Origin: a virus
Direction: 5' to 3' (one strand)
DNA length: 64,000 nucleotides
IMG/VR virus record: IMGVR_UViG_3300037258_000590
Coordinates: 62,001-126,000 of that record
In this document: one piece after another, positions 13,898 to 22,212 of the stretch
Position numbering within the stretch: the stretch's first letter is position 1
How the letters are laid out: each line of letters starts with the position of its first letter
Position numbers and translations under genes: made by a program
The notes under the pieces: generated by a model
Seen by the model: the letters and a program-made list of their open reading frames with translations, nothing else
Told to the model about the DNA's origin: nothing
Databases searched by the model: none

Positions 13898-15577
13898 ATG
13901 TCCAGGTACAACACCCCGGCAGCCAAGGCTGCTGTGCGCAGCCCGGTCACGTCAGAAGCCACCCCGAGCGGCCAGACGTACGAAGGCGCACCCGGGTACG
14001 CGCGTGACGCTCGCGGCGAGCTTTTCCTTTTGTCGGTCGCCTACATGGGCGCGGATGGCGCATTCTACGAAACCAGCACCCAGCGCGATACCCGGTTCGC
14101 GAACCTGGTCCGCCAGGTCGCTGTCGAAGACCCGGCATGGATGGCGGGTTTCGTCCCGTGGCTGCGCAACGGCGCGCACATGCGCACCGCGTCGGTGGTC
14201 GCCGCGGCCGAGGCGCTGCAGGCCATGCTCGCCGCCGGGCTGCCGGGCGGCCGGGCGCTCATCTCCGCAGCGCTCCAGCGGGCTGATGAGCCGGGTGAGC
14301 TGCTGGCCTACTGGCACGGCCGGTACGGGCGCAATGAGCCCAAGCCGCTCAAGCGCGGCATCGCCGACGCGATCGTCCGGTTGTACTCGGAGTTCAGCCT
14401 GCTTCGCTATGACACGGACTCGCACGGCTACCGGTTCGGCGACGTAATCGAACGCGTTCACGTCACCGGGGAGCACCCGGAGGTCAAGGGCACCTGGCGG
14501 GGTGCGCTGTACGGGCACGCCATCGACCGGCGCCACGGCCGGGACAACCCGGTGCCAGGCGAGCTGCGGATGGTCGGCGCGAACGCCATCCTGCGGGTGC
14601 GGGCCGCGAGAGACCCATCCGTCCTGCTTAACACAGGCGCGCTGCGGGCTGCCGGCATGACATGGGAAGACACCTTGTCGCTGGCCGGGAGCCGGGTGGA
14701 CAAGGCGAAGCTGTGGTCCGCGCTGATCCCGTCGATGAGCTTCATGGCGTGCTTGCGCAATCTGCGCAACTTCGATGAGGCCGGCGTCCCGGACGAGGTG
14801 ACGGCAACCGTGGCGGCCCGGCTGAGCGATCCGGAGCAGGTCGCGAAGTCCCGGCAGTTCCCGTTCCGGTTCCTGGCCGCGTACCGGGCGGCGCCGTCGC
14901 TACGCTGGGCCTACCCGCTGGAGCAAGCACTCAACTTGTCGCTGGCGAACGTGCCAGCATTGCCGGGCCGCACGCTGGTCCTGGTCGACCGGTCCCTGTC
15001 CATGTGGAGCGCGAAGATGAGCACCCATTCGGACATGCCGTGGGCTGATGCTGCGGCCATCTTCGGCGCGGCCGTGGCTAGCCGTGCCGCGCACGCCGAC
15101 CTGGCGGAATTTTCCAGCCGCTCCGCGCGGATCGAATTCAGCCGCGCCGAATCCGTGCTGCGGATCATCGGGCGGTTTCACGCCGGCGACAGTCCAGGCA
15201 GCATCATCGGGACCGGGACAGACATCCCGCGTGCCGTTCGCGATAACCTGCGCCCGGATCACGCTCGGGTGGTGATCGTCACCGATGAGCAGAGCGAGCC
15301 AGGCATCCTGCCGTCCAACATCTACGGCGGCTACAGCAGCGACGCGATGCCGCCTACCCGGATCGATGATCTCATTCCGGCCTCTGTGCCGGTGTACCTG
15401 TGGAACATCGGCGGCTACAAGCGCGGTGTTCTCCCTTCAGGAAGCGGTAGCCGGCACACGTTCGGCGGCCTGACCGATTCCGCCTTCGAGATGATCAGCT
15501 TGCTCGAAGCACGACGGGACGCGCACTGGCCGTGGGCACCGGCGCTGCTCGCGGATCACAGCCGCGGCAGCGTCTGA
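13898..15577 (+). CDS. rsr: Ro60/TROVE-domain RNA-binding protein (Rsr-like)
   Basis: A 559-residue protein. The N-terminal 350 residues form the helical TROVE ring that binds misfolded RNA 3' ends in its hole and Y RNA on its outside. The C-terminal vWA domain has an intact metal-binding motif DRSLS (in LVLVDRSLSMWS) and TDEQSE. The ATG at 13898 is preceded by GAGAGGAG. The frame is open from 13850, but the SD site decides for 13898. Four Y-RNA-like genes lie immediately upstream. In bacteria Ro60 with Y RNA scaffolds nucleases for RNA decay and stress survival; phage copies are known in mycobacteriophages. Confidence 0.95.
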   Translation: MSRYNTPAAKAAVRSPVTSEATPSGQTYEGAPGYARDARGELFLLSVAYMGADGAFYETSTQRDTRFANLVRQVAVEDPAWMAGFVPWLRNGAHMRTASVVAAAEALQAMLAAGLPGGRALISAALQRADEPGELLAYWHGRYGRNEPKPLKRGIADAIVRLYSEFSLLRYDTDSHGYRFGDVIERVHVTGEHPEVKGTWRGALYGHAIDRRHGRDNPVPGELRMVGANAILRVRAARDPSVLLNTGALRAAGMTWEDTLSLAGSRVDKAKLWSALIPSMSFMACLRNLRNFDEAGVPDEVTATVAARLSDPEQVAKSRQFPFRFLAAYRAAPSLRWAYPLEQALNLSLANVPALPGRTLVLVDRSLSMWSAKMSTHSDMPWADAAAIFGAAVASRAAHADLAEFSSRSARIEFSRAESVLRIIGRFHAGDSPGSIIGTGTDIPRAVRDNLRPDHARVVIVTDEQSEPGILPSNIYGGYSSDAMPPTRIDDLIPASVPVYLWNIGGYKRGVLPSGSGSRHTFGGLTDSAFEMISLLEARRDAHWPWAPALLADHSRGSV

Positions 15578-15693
15578 GCAGGAGAACAGCACGACGGCCG
15601 GCTCCCGGCTACCACCCCGGGGGCCGGCCATCGCTACGCCGGGCTCGGCAGCCGGGCGTACCATTTCATGCTACCCGCGCCATTTCCAGGTAA

Positions 15694-15716
15694 TGCACGT
15701 GCATCCGTGCTATAGT
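15694..15716 (+). promoter_or_regulatory. promoter of the small secreted protein
   Basis: An extended -10 box, GTGCTATAGT with TATAGT at 15711-15716. No clear -35 box. It sits 50 bases upstream of the ATG at 15767, leaving a leader with a strong SD (GAGAGGGGAG). Confidence 0.55.
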
Positions 15717-15766
15717 GGCAGGACAGAGCGGTCAGCATCAGGCTGCCGCCTGAGAGGGGAGATCAC

Positions 15767-15964
15767 ATGCGTCACGCCATCGCGAAGGTTCTCGTTGCCG
15801 CCGCGGCCTTCGCCGGAGCAGGTGCCCTGGCGGTACCCGCCGCATCAGCCGCCCCCGCGGTGAACCACTGCCCGCTGTGGGCCAACCCGGTCCTGCACCC
15901 GACGACCCACCCGGCCCTCGGGATCCCGGGGTATCCGCACTGTTACGCGAACGAGCACCTGTAA
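15767..15964 (+). CDS. small secreted protein
   Basis: A 65-residue precursor with a Sec signal peptide: MRHAIAK, a hydrophobic stretch, then AASAAPA with a likely cleavage after ASA near residue 30. The mature part is about 35 residues and has two Cys (HCPLWANP and YPHCYANEH), possibly a disulfide. It has its own promoter and terminator, so it is probably expressed alone, perhaps as an early or lysogenic gene. Similar short chaplin-like or phage secreted peptides exist in actinomycetes, but the role is unknown. Confidence 0.7.
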   Translation: MRHAIAKVLVAAAAFAGAGALAVPAASAAPAVNHCPLWANPVLHPTTHPALGIPGYPHCYANEHL

Positions 15965-15979
15965 CCAGTGCGGAACCAG

Positions 15980-16012
15980 GCGCCCGGCACTTCATCAGGA
16001 GGTGCCGGGCGC
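15980..16012 (+). terminator. stem-loop terminator
   Basis: A perfect 11-bp stem GCGCCCGGCAC/GTGCCGGGCGC with an 11-base loop just after the secreted-protein stop codon. No U tract, as common in actinobacteria. Confidence 0.75.
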
Positions 16013-16019
16013 TACCGCG

Positions 16020-16031
16020 TACACTAGCACC
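16020..16031 (+). promoter_or_regulatory. -10 box of leaderless promoter
   Basis: TACACTAGCACC ends exactly at the GTG start of the next gene. The same arrangement occurs at 17064 upstream of a truncated paralogue and at 5342. Confidence 0.55.
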
Positions 16032-16631
16032 GTGGACGAGCAGGTAAAAAGACTCACAATTCACTCCGCCCTTGGTTTCCTGGTCGCCGCCGGGCCTGCC
16101 GGGGTGACGACCGTGCAGGTCGCGCAAGCCTTCACGCACCCGGTCAGCTACCATCAGCGGTCTAACCGGGCCAGCCAGATCACGTGCCAGCTGGCCCGGG
16201 AAGGCTGCGCGGAACGGCTGGGCATGGAACGCTCTCCGCTGTACCGGCACAACCTGGTCGGGCGCTGGCGTGCCACCGAAGCCGGGATCGCCCGGTACGG
16301 GTCCGGTTCACAGGCGGATTCGCGCCGGGAGCGGATCCCGTACCAGGTGCGGGACAGGACGGCGGCCTGCAATGCGGTTCCGGAAGCCCGCCGGGAAGCC
16401 CTGGCCGCGGTCCGCGAGGAGCTGGCCGGCCTGGTCCAGTCGGGCCAGCCGCTCATCATCGCGCGCTGCTGGCGGGCCCGCAAGATCCTGCGGCTGCGCG
16501 AAGTCCCGTGCACGCTGACCGAGATCGGGTTGCTGTTCGACCTGACCCTGGTACGGATCCGGCAGATCGAGCTGGGGCACGACGCCCCGTGCCACTGCCC
16601 GCCGTGCCGCGCCGCGAAAGCTAAGGCCTGA
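16032..16631 (+). CDS. winged-helix/HTH DNA-binding protein
   Basis: A 199-residue protein from GTG (VDEQVKRLTIHSALGFLVAAG). Residues 10-90 look like a winged helix (GVTTVQVAQAF for the HTH, SRSPLYRHN-type wing region). The C-terminal part (CTLTEIGLLFDLTLVRIRQI) resembles the sigma region 4 helix-turn-helix, followed by a short Cys cluster (CHCPPC). It is probably a phage transcription or recombination regulator. The leaderless promoter decides the start. Confidence 0.65.
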   Translation: MDEQVKRLTIHSALGFLVAAGPAGVTTVQVAQAFTHPVSYHQRSNRASQITCQLAREGCAERLGMERSPLYRHNLVGRWRATEAGIARYGSGSQADSRRERIPYQVRDRTAACNAVPEARREALAAVREELAGLVQSGQPLIIARCWRARKILRLREVPCTLTEIGLLFDLTLVRIRQIELGHDAPCHCPPCRAAKAKA

Positions 16632-16633
16632 CG

Positions 16634-17005
16634 TTGGCAGCACCGCCGAGATGGATGCGGCTCACCGATGCGCTGCACGATCCGGAAGTCAGTTTCGGCG
16701 ACAAGATCGCGATCGGCGCAGCGTGTATTGAGGAGGAAGCGCTGATGCGGACCGCGCGGCTGTTTGCGGGGGACGCTAGAGCCCCGGCATGGTATATCGC
16801 GCACGGCGGCCGGTTCCGGTTCAGTGAGGACGGCGAGCACCTGATGATCCAGGTCCCGGTACAGCCCTCCGCGCTCAACGCCGGCTTAGAGCGCTCCCGT
16901 GAAAGAGCAGAGGCCTCTCCAGCCAGGACAGCCAGCGGGCGCCTTAGGAGAGACCTCTGCCGGAAGGCCCGCGAAGACCCTTGCGCGGCAGCCAGGCCAG
17001 GTTAG
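16634..17005 (+). CDS. hypothetical protein
   Basis: A 123-residue frame from TTG at 16634, two bases after the previous stop; an internal ATG (MRLTDALHDP) at about residue 8 is an alternative. The first 80 residues look like a folded helical domain (DKIAIGAACIEEEALMRTAR), the last 40 are arginine-rich and low-complexity. No family is recognised. Confidence 0.5.
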   Translation: MAAPPRWMRLTDALHDPEVSFGDKIAIGAACIEEEALMRTARLFAGDARAPAWYIAHGGRFRFSEDGEHLMIQVPVQPSALNAGLERSRERAEASPARTASGRLRRDLCRKAREDPCAAARPG

Positions 17006-17063
17006 CAGCCGGCCTGAGAGCTACGGTACCTCGCCGGAGGCGGTCAGGAAACCGCGTGCCGCG

Positions 17064-17075
17064 TGCACTAGCACT
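17064..17075 (+). promoter_or_regulatory. -10 box of leaderless promoter (second copy)
   Basis: TGCACTAGCACT directly precedes ATG at 17076 and matches the element at 16020-16031 in 10 of 12 bases. Confidence 0.45.
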
Positions 17076-17207
17076 ATGACAGGTCAAGTCCAGGATCTGA
17101 CCGCCCGCTCGGCGCTAGAGCGCCTGATCCAGGCTGGCCCGGCAGGGCTGGCGGCAGGCCGCCCGCTGAGGCGGGACCTGCGGTCCCAGACGCAGATCAG
17201 GCTCTAG
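17076..17207 (+). pseudogene. truncated paralogue of the HTH gene at 16032
   Basis: The 43-residue product (MTGQVQDLTARSALERLIQA, then GPAGLAAGRPL) aligns with the first 30 residues of the 16032 protein and then stops. Promoter and first exon-like segment are shared, so it is a partial duplicate. It ends inside the 3' end of the converging glycosyltransferase gene. Confidence 0.55.
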
Positions 17208-19359
17208 GCCGGAACAGGGCCTCGTAAGCCGCCGCCCAGTCGCGCCAGTGATCTTCGATCAGGTACCGGCAGGCCATATCCCGGGCCGCCTCGCCCATAG
17301 TAACCCGCAAGTCATTATCGGCGGCGAGGAGGCTCATGTACTTAAGCCATTCATGGTCTTGCTTTACCAGGAACCCGTTGACGCCGTGCTCGATGACCGG
17401 GCGGTAGGCCTCGCAGTCGCTTGCGATCGCCGGGATCCCGCGAGCCCCGTACTCAATCGCTTTGATCGCGCTATTGTGGCTGTATATTCCGGCGGCTGAG
17501 AACGCTTCGCCGTCTACCTGGATGTCTACCGGGCAGACTATCCACGGCTCTACGACGGCGATCTCGTCTTCCCAGCGGATCGGCTGTATCATATTGCAGC
17601 CGCGAGGATCACGAACCCTGTCTGTGGCGTGGAGCAACACGGCGCGCTTCCGCTCGGAAAGGAATCCGACGCGTGCGGCGAACAGCCGGGTCTCATTCAG
17701 CCGCAGCCAGACTTGCCAGTAGACACGATCGGCATACGATGACCGCTGGGGCCCCCGGCAGGCCCGGACAACAGACGGGATGCCGATGCTCCACAGCAGC
17801 CGCTGCACGTCCCGGGCCAGATCTTCGCTCTTACTGGCCAGGCTGACTGCCGATTTAGTTACGTGCCCGTCTGCCTCGAACAGCCCGGCCAGGAACGCTG
17901 TACGCACCGGGTGCGGACTGCGGAAAATCACATCCGGAACCCGCAGCGTACGCTCCCGCCGCTGGCCCAGCTTCGAATGCGGCCTCCCTGCACCGACCGC
18001 GCACAGAAACCGGGACAGATGCGCGCTGGCTACGCTGACCGACCGGCGCCGCAGCACCTCACCGTCCCAGGTCGTGACTGCTTCCGCGGTAGCCCGGAAC
18101 CCGGCGGCTTCCAGATCAGTGATCAGCGCCTTGATCAGGTCGCCGTCCTGGCCGTCACAGGAGAACTTAATCGCGGTCTTACCCGAGAAATTGCCGTCCC
18201 CTGTGAACAGGCCGAGGATACGACCCCAGGTTTCGGTAATGGCGACGGACGGCCCCTCGGCCACATCCAGGAATGCCATCGGATGCACAGCGCCGGAACG
18301 CGTAACCCGGCCGTCAGCCGGCCAGGGTACGCGACGGACAGGCAGCTCCGGGCATTCCTCCTGGACTAGCCGGAGCTTATCGCCACACCGCAAGTCCCGG
18401 GCTTGACGCCACGTCCCTCCGCTATCCATCAGGCGGTGTTCAGGCGTGACTGCGACCTGGAGTCCGCGAGCTGTAGTGATGCGCATTCCGGCCCGTTGCA
18501 GCTGATGTTCCACGGCACGCACTTCGCGCCAGCCGTCCAGCCAGACGTTCATGCCTGCTTCGATCACGCCTGCTTCGATCACGCCTTGATCCGTCGAGAC
18601 TCGCATACTTGAATCTATGCATTTCGACTGATTGAAGGTGGTCGGCGCGAGCGGGCACAGGCCTATGTCGAAATCAATACTTACGTAGAACTCTTGCGGG
18701 TGCTGGTTGACCTGCATCCAGGGCACGTAGGACATCCGGTCTGCCGGAGCCTTGACGGTGGGCCGGTAGTCGGTGGCGTTGCACTGGAAGTCCCAGCCGG
18801 GAAAACGCCGCAGGAACCGGCGCACCGGATCGGCGACGATACCGATATCGACGCCGTGACTGGCCCCGCCCATCCAGCCGACCCGCGGGCGGGCACGCTC
18901 CAGCCTGGGCAGCGTGCACACCCAGCCTGGTATGCAGTTGGGCAGCACGGCAACCGCCGGGTTGTACTCGCGCATGACCTGGGCCAGCGGTTCGGTGCTC
19001 ACGGTCACCAGGTCGGCCGTCTGCGCGGCGTGCTCGATCGCGTCGCGGATGTCGGGGCGCCCGTACAGCGTATAAGCGTTCCAGTTGTCCGGCGTGACGT
19101 GGAATACATCGTCATCCAGCTCGAACACCAGCCGTGAGTGCGGGGTGCGGGCCCGCCGCCAGACAGGCAGGCCGTCATGCTTGTTCCAGCGCTGAGCCAC
19201 GATGACGTCGTAGCCCTGCAGGCTGGCCAGCGTGATGCGAGGCGGCGTGCCCGCCTGGTCTCCGGCATCGGCGAACGTGACCTCGAAGTCCGCATCGGAT
19301 TCGTCCTGGCACGCCAGCTCTTTGAGCGGCAGCTCCATGCGATACCAGGACAGGAGCAC
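17197..19359 (-). CDS. GT4-type glycosyltransferase interrupted by an intein
   Basis: A 720-residue precursor; the spliced enzyme is about 337 residues. The N-extein has an early Rossmann half (YDVIVAQRWNKHD) and GWMGGASHGVD. The C-extein holds the group 1 glycosyltransferase donor-site motif (AIKAIEYGARGIPAIASDCE) and a C-terminal helix. The intein splits the motif between NQSK and SAIK. The usual N-terminus of this family (MKIFAGHDGGSGC) is present in another frame from 19394, separated by a 5-base duplication TCCTGTCCTG, so the annotated GTG start at 19359 may reflect a frameshift. It likely transfers sugar to a phage or cell surface target. Confidence 0.85.
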   Translation of the reverse strand: MLLSWYRMELPLKELACQDESDADFEVTFADAGDQAGTPPRITLASLQGYDVIVAQRWNKHDGLPVWRRARTPHSRLVFELDDDVFHVTPDNWNAYTLYGRPDIRDAIEHAAQTADLVTVSTEPLAQVMREYNPAVAVLPNCIPGWVCTLPRLERARPRVGWMGGASHGVDIGIVADPVRRFLRRFPGWDFQCNATDYRPTVKAPADRMSYVPWMQVNQHPQEFYVSIDFDIGLCPLAPTTFNQSKCIDSSMRVSTDQGVIEAGVIEAGMNVWLDGWREVRAVEHQLQRAGMRITTARGLQVAVTPEHRLMDSGGTWRQARDLRCGDKLRLVQEECPELPVRRVPWPADGRVTRSGAVHPMAFLDVAEGPSVAITETWGRILGLFTGDGNFSGKTAIKFSCDGQDGDLIKALITDLEAAGFRATAEAVTTWDGEVLRRRSVSVASAHLSRFLCAVGAGRPHSKLGQRRERTLRVPDVIFRSPHPVRTAFLAGLFEADGHVTKSAVSLASKSEDLARDVQRLLWSIGIPSVVRACRGPQRSSYADRVYWQVWLRLNETRLFAARVGFLSERKRAVLLHATDRVRDPRGCNMIQPIRWEDEIAVVEPWIVCPVDIQVDGEAFSAAGIYSHNSAIKAIEYGARGIPAIASDCEAYRPVIEHGVNGFLVKQDHEWLKYMSLLAADNDLRVTMGEAARDMACRYLIEDHWRDWAAAYEALFRPRA
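17473..18621 (-). mobile_element. intein with LAGLIDADG homing endonuclease (in glycosyltransferase)
   Basis: Residues 247-629 of the host protein (383 aa). It starts Cys (CIDSSMRV) and ends GIYSHN followed by Ser, as in class 1 inteins. Two dodecapeptide motifs are visible, ILGLFTGDGNFSG and FLAGLFEADGHV, with intact acidic residues, so the nuclease may be active. A 15-base tandem duplication gives GVIEAGVIEAG near its start. Confidence 0.9.
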
Positions 19360-19651
19360 CCGGAGCCGCCGTCGTGTCCGGCGAAGATCTTCACAGGTGC
19401 GGGTTCACCAGCTGCATCGGCTGATCCTTCCGGTAGCGGTAACCAGCAGAACCTTACAAGGCTTTTCGCGTACTATCCTCGCGTACAGGCTGGGATGTGG
19501 GCTTAGAGGCAGCCATCATCTAAGGAGTGAGGACACGCTGCCTCTTGTCCGAGGGCACCTGCGGTAAGAGCAGGAACGCTGGCGGGCGGGAGGGTAAACA
19601 GGGATCTTCTCTGGCGTAACAGCACACCAGGCTTCGCTTGCACCATACGCG
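19360..19651 (-). other. intergenic region with hairpin
   Basis: No supported gene. A stem GAGGCAGC/GCTGCCTC (19506-19513 with 19537-19544) could act as a terminator. The part next to 19359 contains the out-of-frame N-terminus of the glycosyltransferase. Confidence 0.4.
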
Positions 19652-19870
19652 TCACGCTGATCCCAGCCACCTGGCGTAAGCCCGGCCGTAGTCCCTGCCC
19701 ATGCAAGCCGAGCACAGCTTACGGGCCGGGCCGCCTGGCATGGCGAACATACGCCGGTTCCCGGCCGAGCTGCGGATGACAACCGGGGTGCCGGAGTCCT
19801 GATCCCGCCAGCGGTGGAACCACCGGCACCACAGGGCGCGCTTGAACGCCTGCCGCCACCTCGTGCTCAC
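19652..19870 (-). CDS. small basic zinc-knuckle protein
   Basis: From GTG at 19870 (VSTRWRQAFKRALWCRWFHR) a 72-residue basic protein with CSAC near the end. The start overlaps the upstream stop by GTGA, so translation is coupled. The function is unknown. Confidence 0.55.
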   Translation of the reverse strand: MSTRWRQAFKRALWCRWFHRWRDQDSGTPVVIRSSAGNRRMFAMPGGPARKLCSACMGRDYGRAYARWLGSA

Positions 19871-20082
19871 TGCGAGTGCCCCTGCATAAGCTGCTGCCCG
19901 CGCTCGGTGATCAGCAGGATCATGACCTGCGCACGGTCCAGGTTCGCGATCGCGAACTCCTGGCTGTCGCAGTACCCGCCGTCCGCGTGGCGGATCACGG
20001 CATCGCGCGAGATCAGCTGGACGGGCAGCCGGTGCCGTGCGCACGTGATGGCCCCGGCTGCCGCGTTCACCGTTCCTCGCAT
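19867..20082 (-). CDS. small hypothetical protein
   Basis: 71 residues (MRGTVNAAAGAITCARHRLP). Composition suggests two short beta strands followed by a helix (SQEFAIANLDRAQVMILLIT). It overlaps the gene 20067-20333 by 16 bases and the gene downstream by 4. No family recognised. Confidence 0.55.
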   Translation of the reverse strand: MRGTVNAAAGAITCARHRLPVQLISRDAVIRHADGGYCDSQEFAIANLDRAQVMILLITERGQQLMQGHSQ

Positions 20083-20333
20083 GTGCAGCCCGGCCCGTGG
20101 GCCATCACGCCGATGGCCGGCCGGCCACAGCGCGGAACCGCAAGCTCGTAGGCGTACCAGATATGCACGGTGACACCGGTTACCTGCCCGGCGGAAGCGC
20201 GGGTGACGACCTCGCTGCGGGTCACCGTGAACGGCCCCAGCGACGGCGGTTCCGGCCTCGGCAGTGCGGCGGGCACCAGCTCGTCATGCCAGGCGATCAC
20301 CGGGTCCCGGACGACGCTGGTAACGGCGCTCAC
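20067..20333 (-). CDS. small hypothetical protein
   Basis: 88 residues from GTG (VSAVTSVVRDPVIAWHDELV). Beta-rich with a C-terminal Cys/His cluster (HGPGCTCEER). The start overlaps the 20330-20425 ORF by GTGA, which supports it over the longer open frame starting at 20480. Confidence 0.55.
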   Translation of the reverse strand: MSAVTSVVRDPVIAWHDELVPAALPRPEPPSLGPFTVTRSEVVTRASAGQVTGVTVHIWYAYELAVPRCGRPAIGVMAHGPGCTCEER

Positions 20334-20425
20334 CGCGGGTGCACGACCGTATGCTTCCGGCGGCCCAAGCCCGTGCTCTGCGCAGCGGTCACCAGCGCCA
20401 GCCCGGTGATGTCCCGTGCGGTCAC
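20330..20425 (-). CDS. tiny coupled ORF (31 residues)
   Basis: VTARDITGLALVTAAQSTGL then a basic tail. Both ends overlap neighbours by GTGA, so it sits in a chain of coupled genes. Its size makes it uncertain, but the double coupling is unlikely by chance. Confidence 0.45.
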   Translation of the reverse strand: MTARDITGLALVTAAQSTGLGRRKHTVVHPR

Positions 20426-20622
20426 GCCATCGCCAGCACTTCCCCGTCCGCCGCGCCCAGGACCTCGGCCAGCTCAGCACGGCTGCCGGCCGACCGCATC
20501 GGCGGCGGCCCTGCCCAGCGGGCGTCCCAGGACCAGGACCCGTCCGCCTGCTCCTGCAGCTGGATCAGCGCGGACCTGCGCGGCCGGATGTCTTGCGCGG
20601 TATCCGCAGCAAGGTCGCTCAT
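20422..20622 (-). CDS. small hypothetical protein
   Basis: 66 residues (MSDLAADTAQDIRPRRSALI), with a short beta hairpin (QEQADGSWSWDARW) and a C-terminal helix. ATG overlaps the upstream stop (ATGA). Unassigned. Confidence 0.6.
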   Translation of the reverse strand: MSDLAADTAQDIRPRRSALIQLQEQADGSWSWDARWAGPPPMRSAGSRAELAEVLGAADGEVLAMA

Positions 20623-20975
20623 CGCCGGCGCCGCCCGGGAACGACCAGGCCGGACGGCGTGTTCGCGGCCTGCAGCCCGGATCCGGACAGGCTGTCGCGC
20701 AGCTCGGCAAGCGTGTCGGCCCACTCGGCGGCGTCCCCCCGGGTCAGGGTGACGGTGATCGTCGCGGTGGTGGTCCGGATGGTGACGATGCCGACTTCAC
20801 CAGCCGGCACCGGCAGCTTGCCGGTCAGGAGCTGAGACGGGACCGCCGTGGCGAGCAGCCAGTTACCCGTGTCGTACAGCGGCGGCAGGCCGTCCGCTTC
20901 AGCGCAAGCTGACGGGTCCTGGATCGGGCGCCCCTGCGGGACCTGCTCCGGTGCTTGCGCGGGCGTATCGGGCAT
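20619..20975 (-). CDS. hypothetical protein
   Basis: 118 residues. A proline/acid-rich N-terminus is followed by a beta-rich core (IVTIRTTTATITVTLTRGDA) and a helix (EWADTLAELRDSL). The C-terminus is arginine-rich. Coupled to the next gene. No family is recognised. Confidence 0.6.
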   Translation of the reverse strand: MPDTPAQAPEQVPQGRPIQDPSACAEADGLPPLYDTGNWLLATAVPSQLLTGKLPVPAGEVGIVTIRTTTATITVTLTRGDAAEWADTLAELRDSLSGSGLQAANTPSGLVVPGRRRR

Positions 20976-20984
20976 GACGGCAGC

Positions 20985-21605
20985 TTACCGGTACAGCGAT
21001 GGCCACACGTCGACTGTCTCATCATCGACGCGGACGTGCGGTATCCCGGCGTTGATCATGGCGAGCACGAAGTCCCAGTCCTCGAACTGGCCGGCATGGT
21101 CCCAGCCGGGCAGCCCGTCCAGCACGCCGCGGCGGTGCATGACCATCGGAGTGCCGACGTTCCCGCACGCGAGCGGGCCATGGCCGATGACGGCCTCGCC
21201 GCCGGGCCCGTGACTGACCATCCGGGACACCGCGAAACCAGCCTCGGGGTTAGCGTCGAGCGCTGCGGCGAGCAGGTGGCAGTGCATCGGCCGCAGCGCG
21301 TCATCATCATCGCAGTACGTGATGTAGTCTCCGGCTGCGTATTCCAGGCCGTAATCGCGGGCCAGGTGCCCGTAGTGCTTGTCCGGGTCGTGCTCAGGAA
21401 GTTCCCGGTAGATCAGGTTCCGCCAGCCGTCCAGCCACGGCACCGACAGCTGCGCGGCCAGCTCGCTGTCCCGGCCGTCTGAGATCACCAGGTGCTCGGT
21501 CTGCGGATAGCCCTGAGCCTGCACGGACGGGATGGTCCTCTTGAGCAGCAATTCGTGTCTTTGCCAGGTCGGCGTGATCACGGTCACCAGCGGCAGGCTC
21601 ACCAT
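20985..21605 (-). CDS. GT2-family glycosyltransferase
   Basis: A 206-residue protein starting with the GT-A donor fold (LVTVITPTWQRHELLLKRTI) and carrying the acidic metal-binding motif YITYCDDDDALRP near residue 100, then FEDWDFVLAMINAG near the end. It fits an inverting GT2 enzyme using a nucleotide sugar and a divalent metal. It is part of the coupled sugar gene run. Confidence 0.85.
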   Translation of the reverse strand: MVSLPLVTVITPTWQRHELLLKRTIPSVQAQGYPQTEHLVISDGRDSELAAQLSVPWLDGWRNLIYRELPEHDPDKHYGHLARDYGLEYAAGDYITYCDDDDALRPMHCHLLAAALDANPEAGFAVSRMVSHGPGGEAVIGHGPLACGNVGTPMVMHRRGVLDGLPGWDHAGQFEDWDFVLAMINAGIPHVRVDDETVDVWPSLYR

Positions 21606-21925
21606 AGCTCCCGGGGCGGCAGGTCCGCCAGCACGCTGTCACGCGGGTCCTCGCAAGCCAGGTGGCAGGCAGCATGGTCATGCACGCCCTGGTAAGCGGG
21701 TCCGGGCCGGGCCACGGCGGGAACCCCCTCATTGCTGACCGCCTGATTCACGCGGTCGTAACCCCGCCAGCCCGCGCAGCCCCGGCGCCAGCCGCCTGTC
21801 CGCCCGGCGGCCAGCGAGGCAGGTGCCCGCTGGACGGCGCAGTGCGGGCAGAAGCCCTCGCAGACAGCGGCAGACCAGCGCCGGTAACGCCCGGCCCAGG
21901 CGCTGTCCGCGGCAGCAGTACTCAC
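21599..21925 (-). CDS. Cys/His-rich hypothetical protein
   Basis: 108 residues with CEGFCPHC near residue 22 and HDHAACHLACED near residue 83, likely metal-binding. Overlaps the glycosyltransferase start by a few bases. Function unknown. Confidence 0.55.
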   Translation of the reverse strand: MSTAAADSAWAGRYRRWSAAVCEGFCPHCAVQRAPASLAAGRTGGWRRGCAGWRGYDRVNQAVSNEGVPAVARPGPAYQGVHDHAACHLACEDPRDSVLADLPPRELW

Positions 21926-22212
21926 GGCTGCCGCCAGGCCATCCAGTCCGGCACCGCGGCGCAGACCTGCTCCGGGCGCACGAGATCGTGATCAAGCCAG
22001 TTGCCGGCCTCGCCCGTGTCCTGGTTCCAGCCCCAGAAGTGCCTGCAGGCGATACAGTGCCCGGCAATGCGGCGCGGCGGCGCGGCCACGGCGTCCATCG
22101 GCGTCCGGTGGACCGGGCAGCGGCTTGCGCTGATCGCGGCGGTGAGGTGCTGGTACATGCCTGCGACCGTCTCCGGCGTAGCGTCCAGGATGACCGCTTC
22201 CGCGGGGGTCAT
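21922..22212 (-). CDS. Cys-rich hypothetical protein
   Basis: 96 residues (MTPAEAVILDATPETVAGMY) with CPVH then CIACRHF, a small zinc site seen in several actinophage proteins. Coupled by ATGA to both neighbours. Confidence 0.6.
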   Translation of the reverse strand: MTPAEAVILDATPETVAGMYQHLTAAISASRCPVHRTPMDAVAAPPRRIAGHCIACRHFWGWNQDTGEAGNWLDHDLVRPEQVCAAVPDWMAWRQP

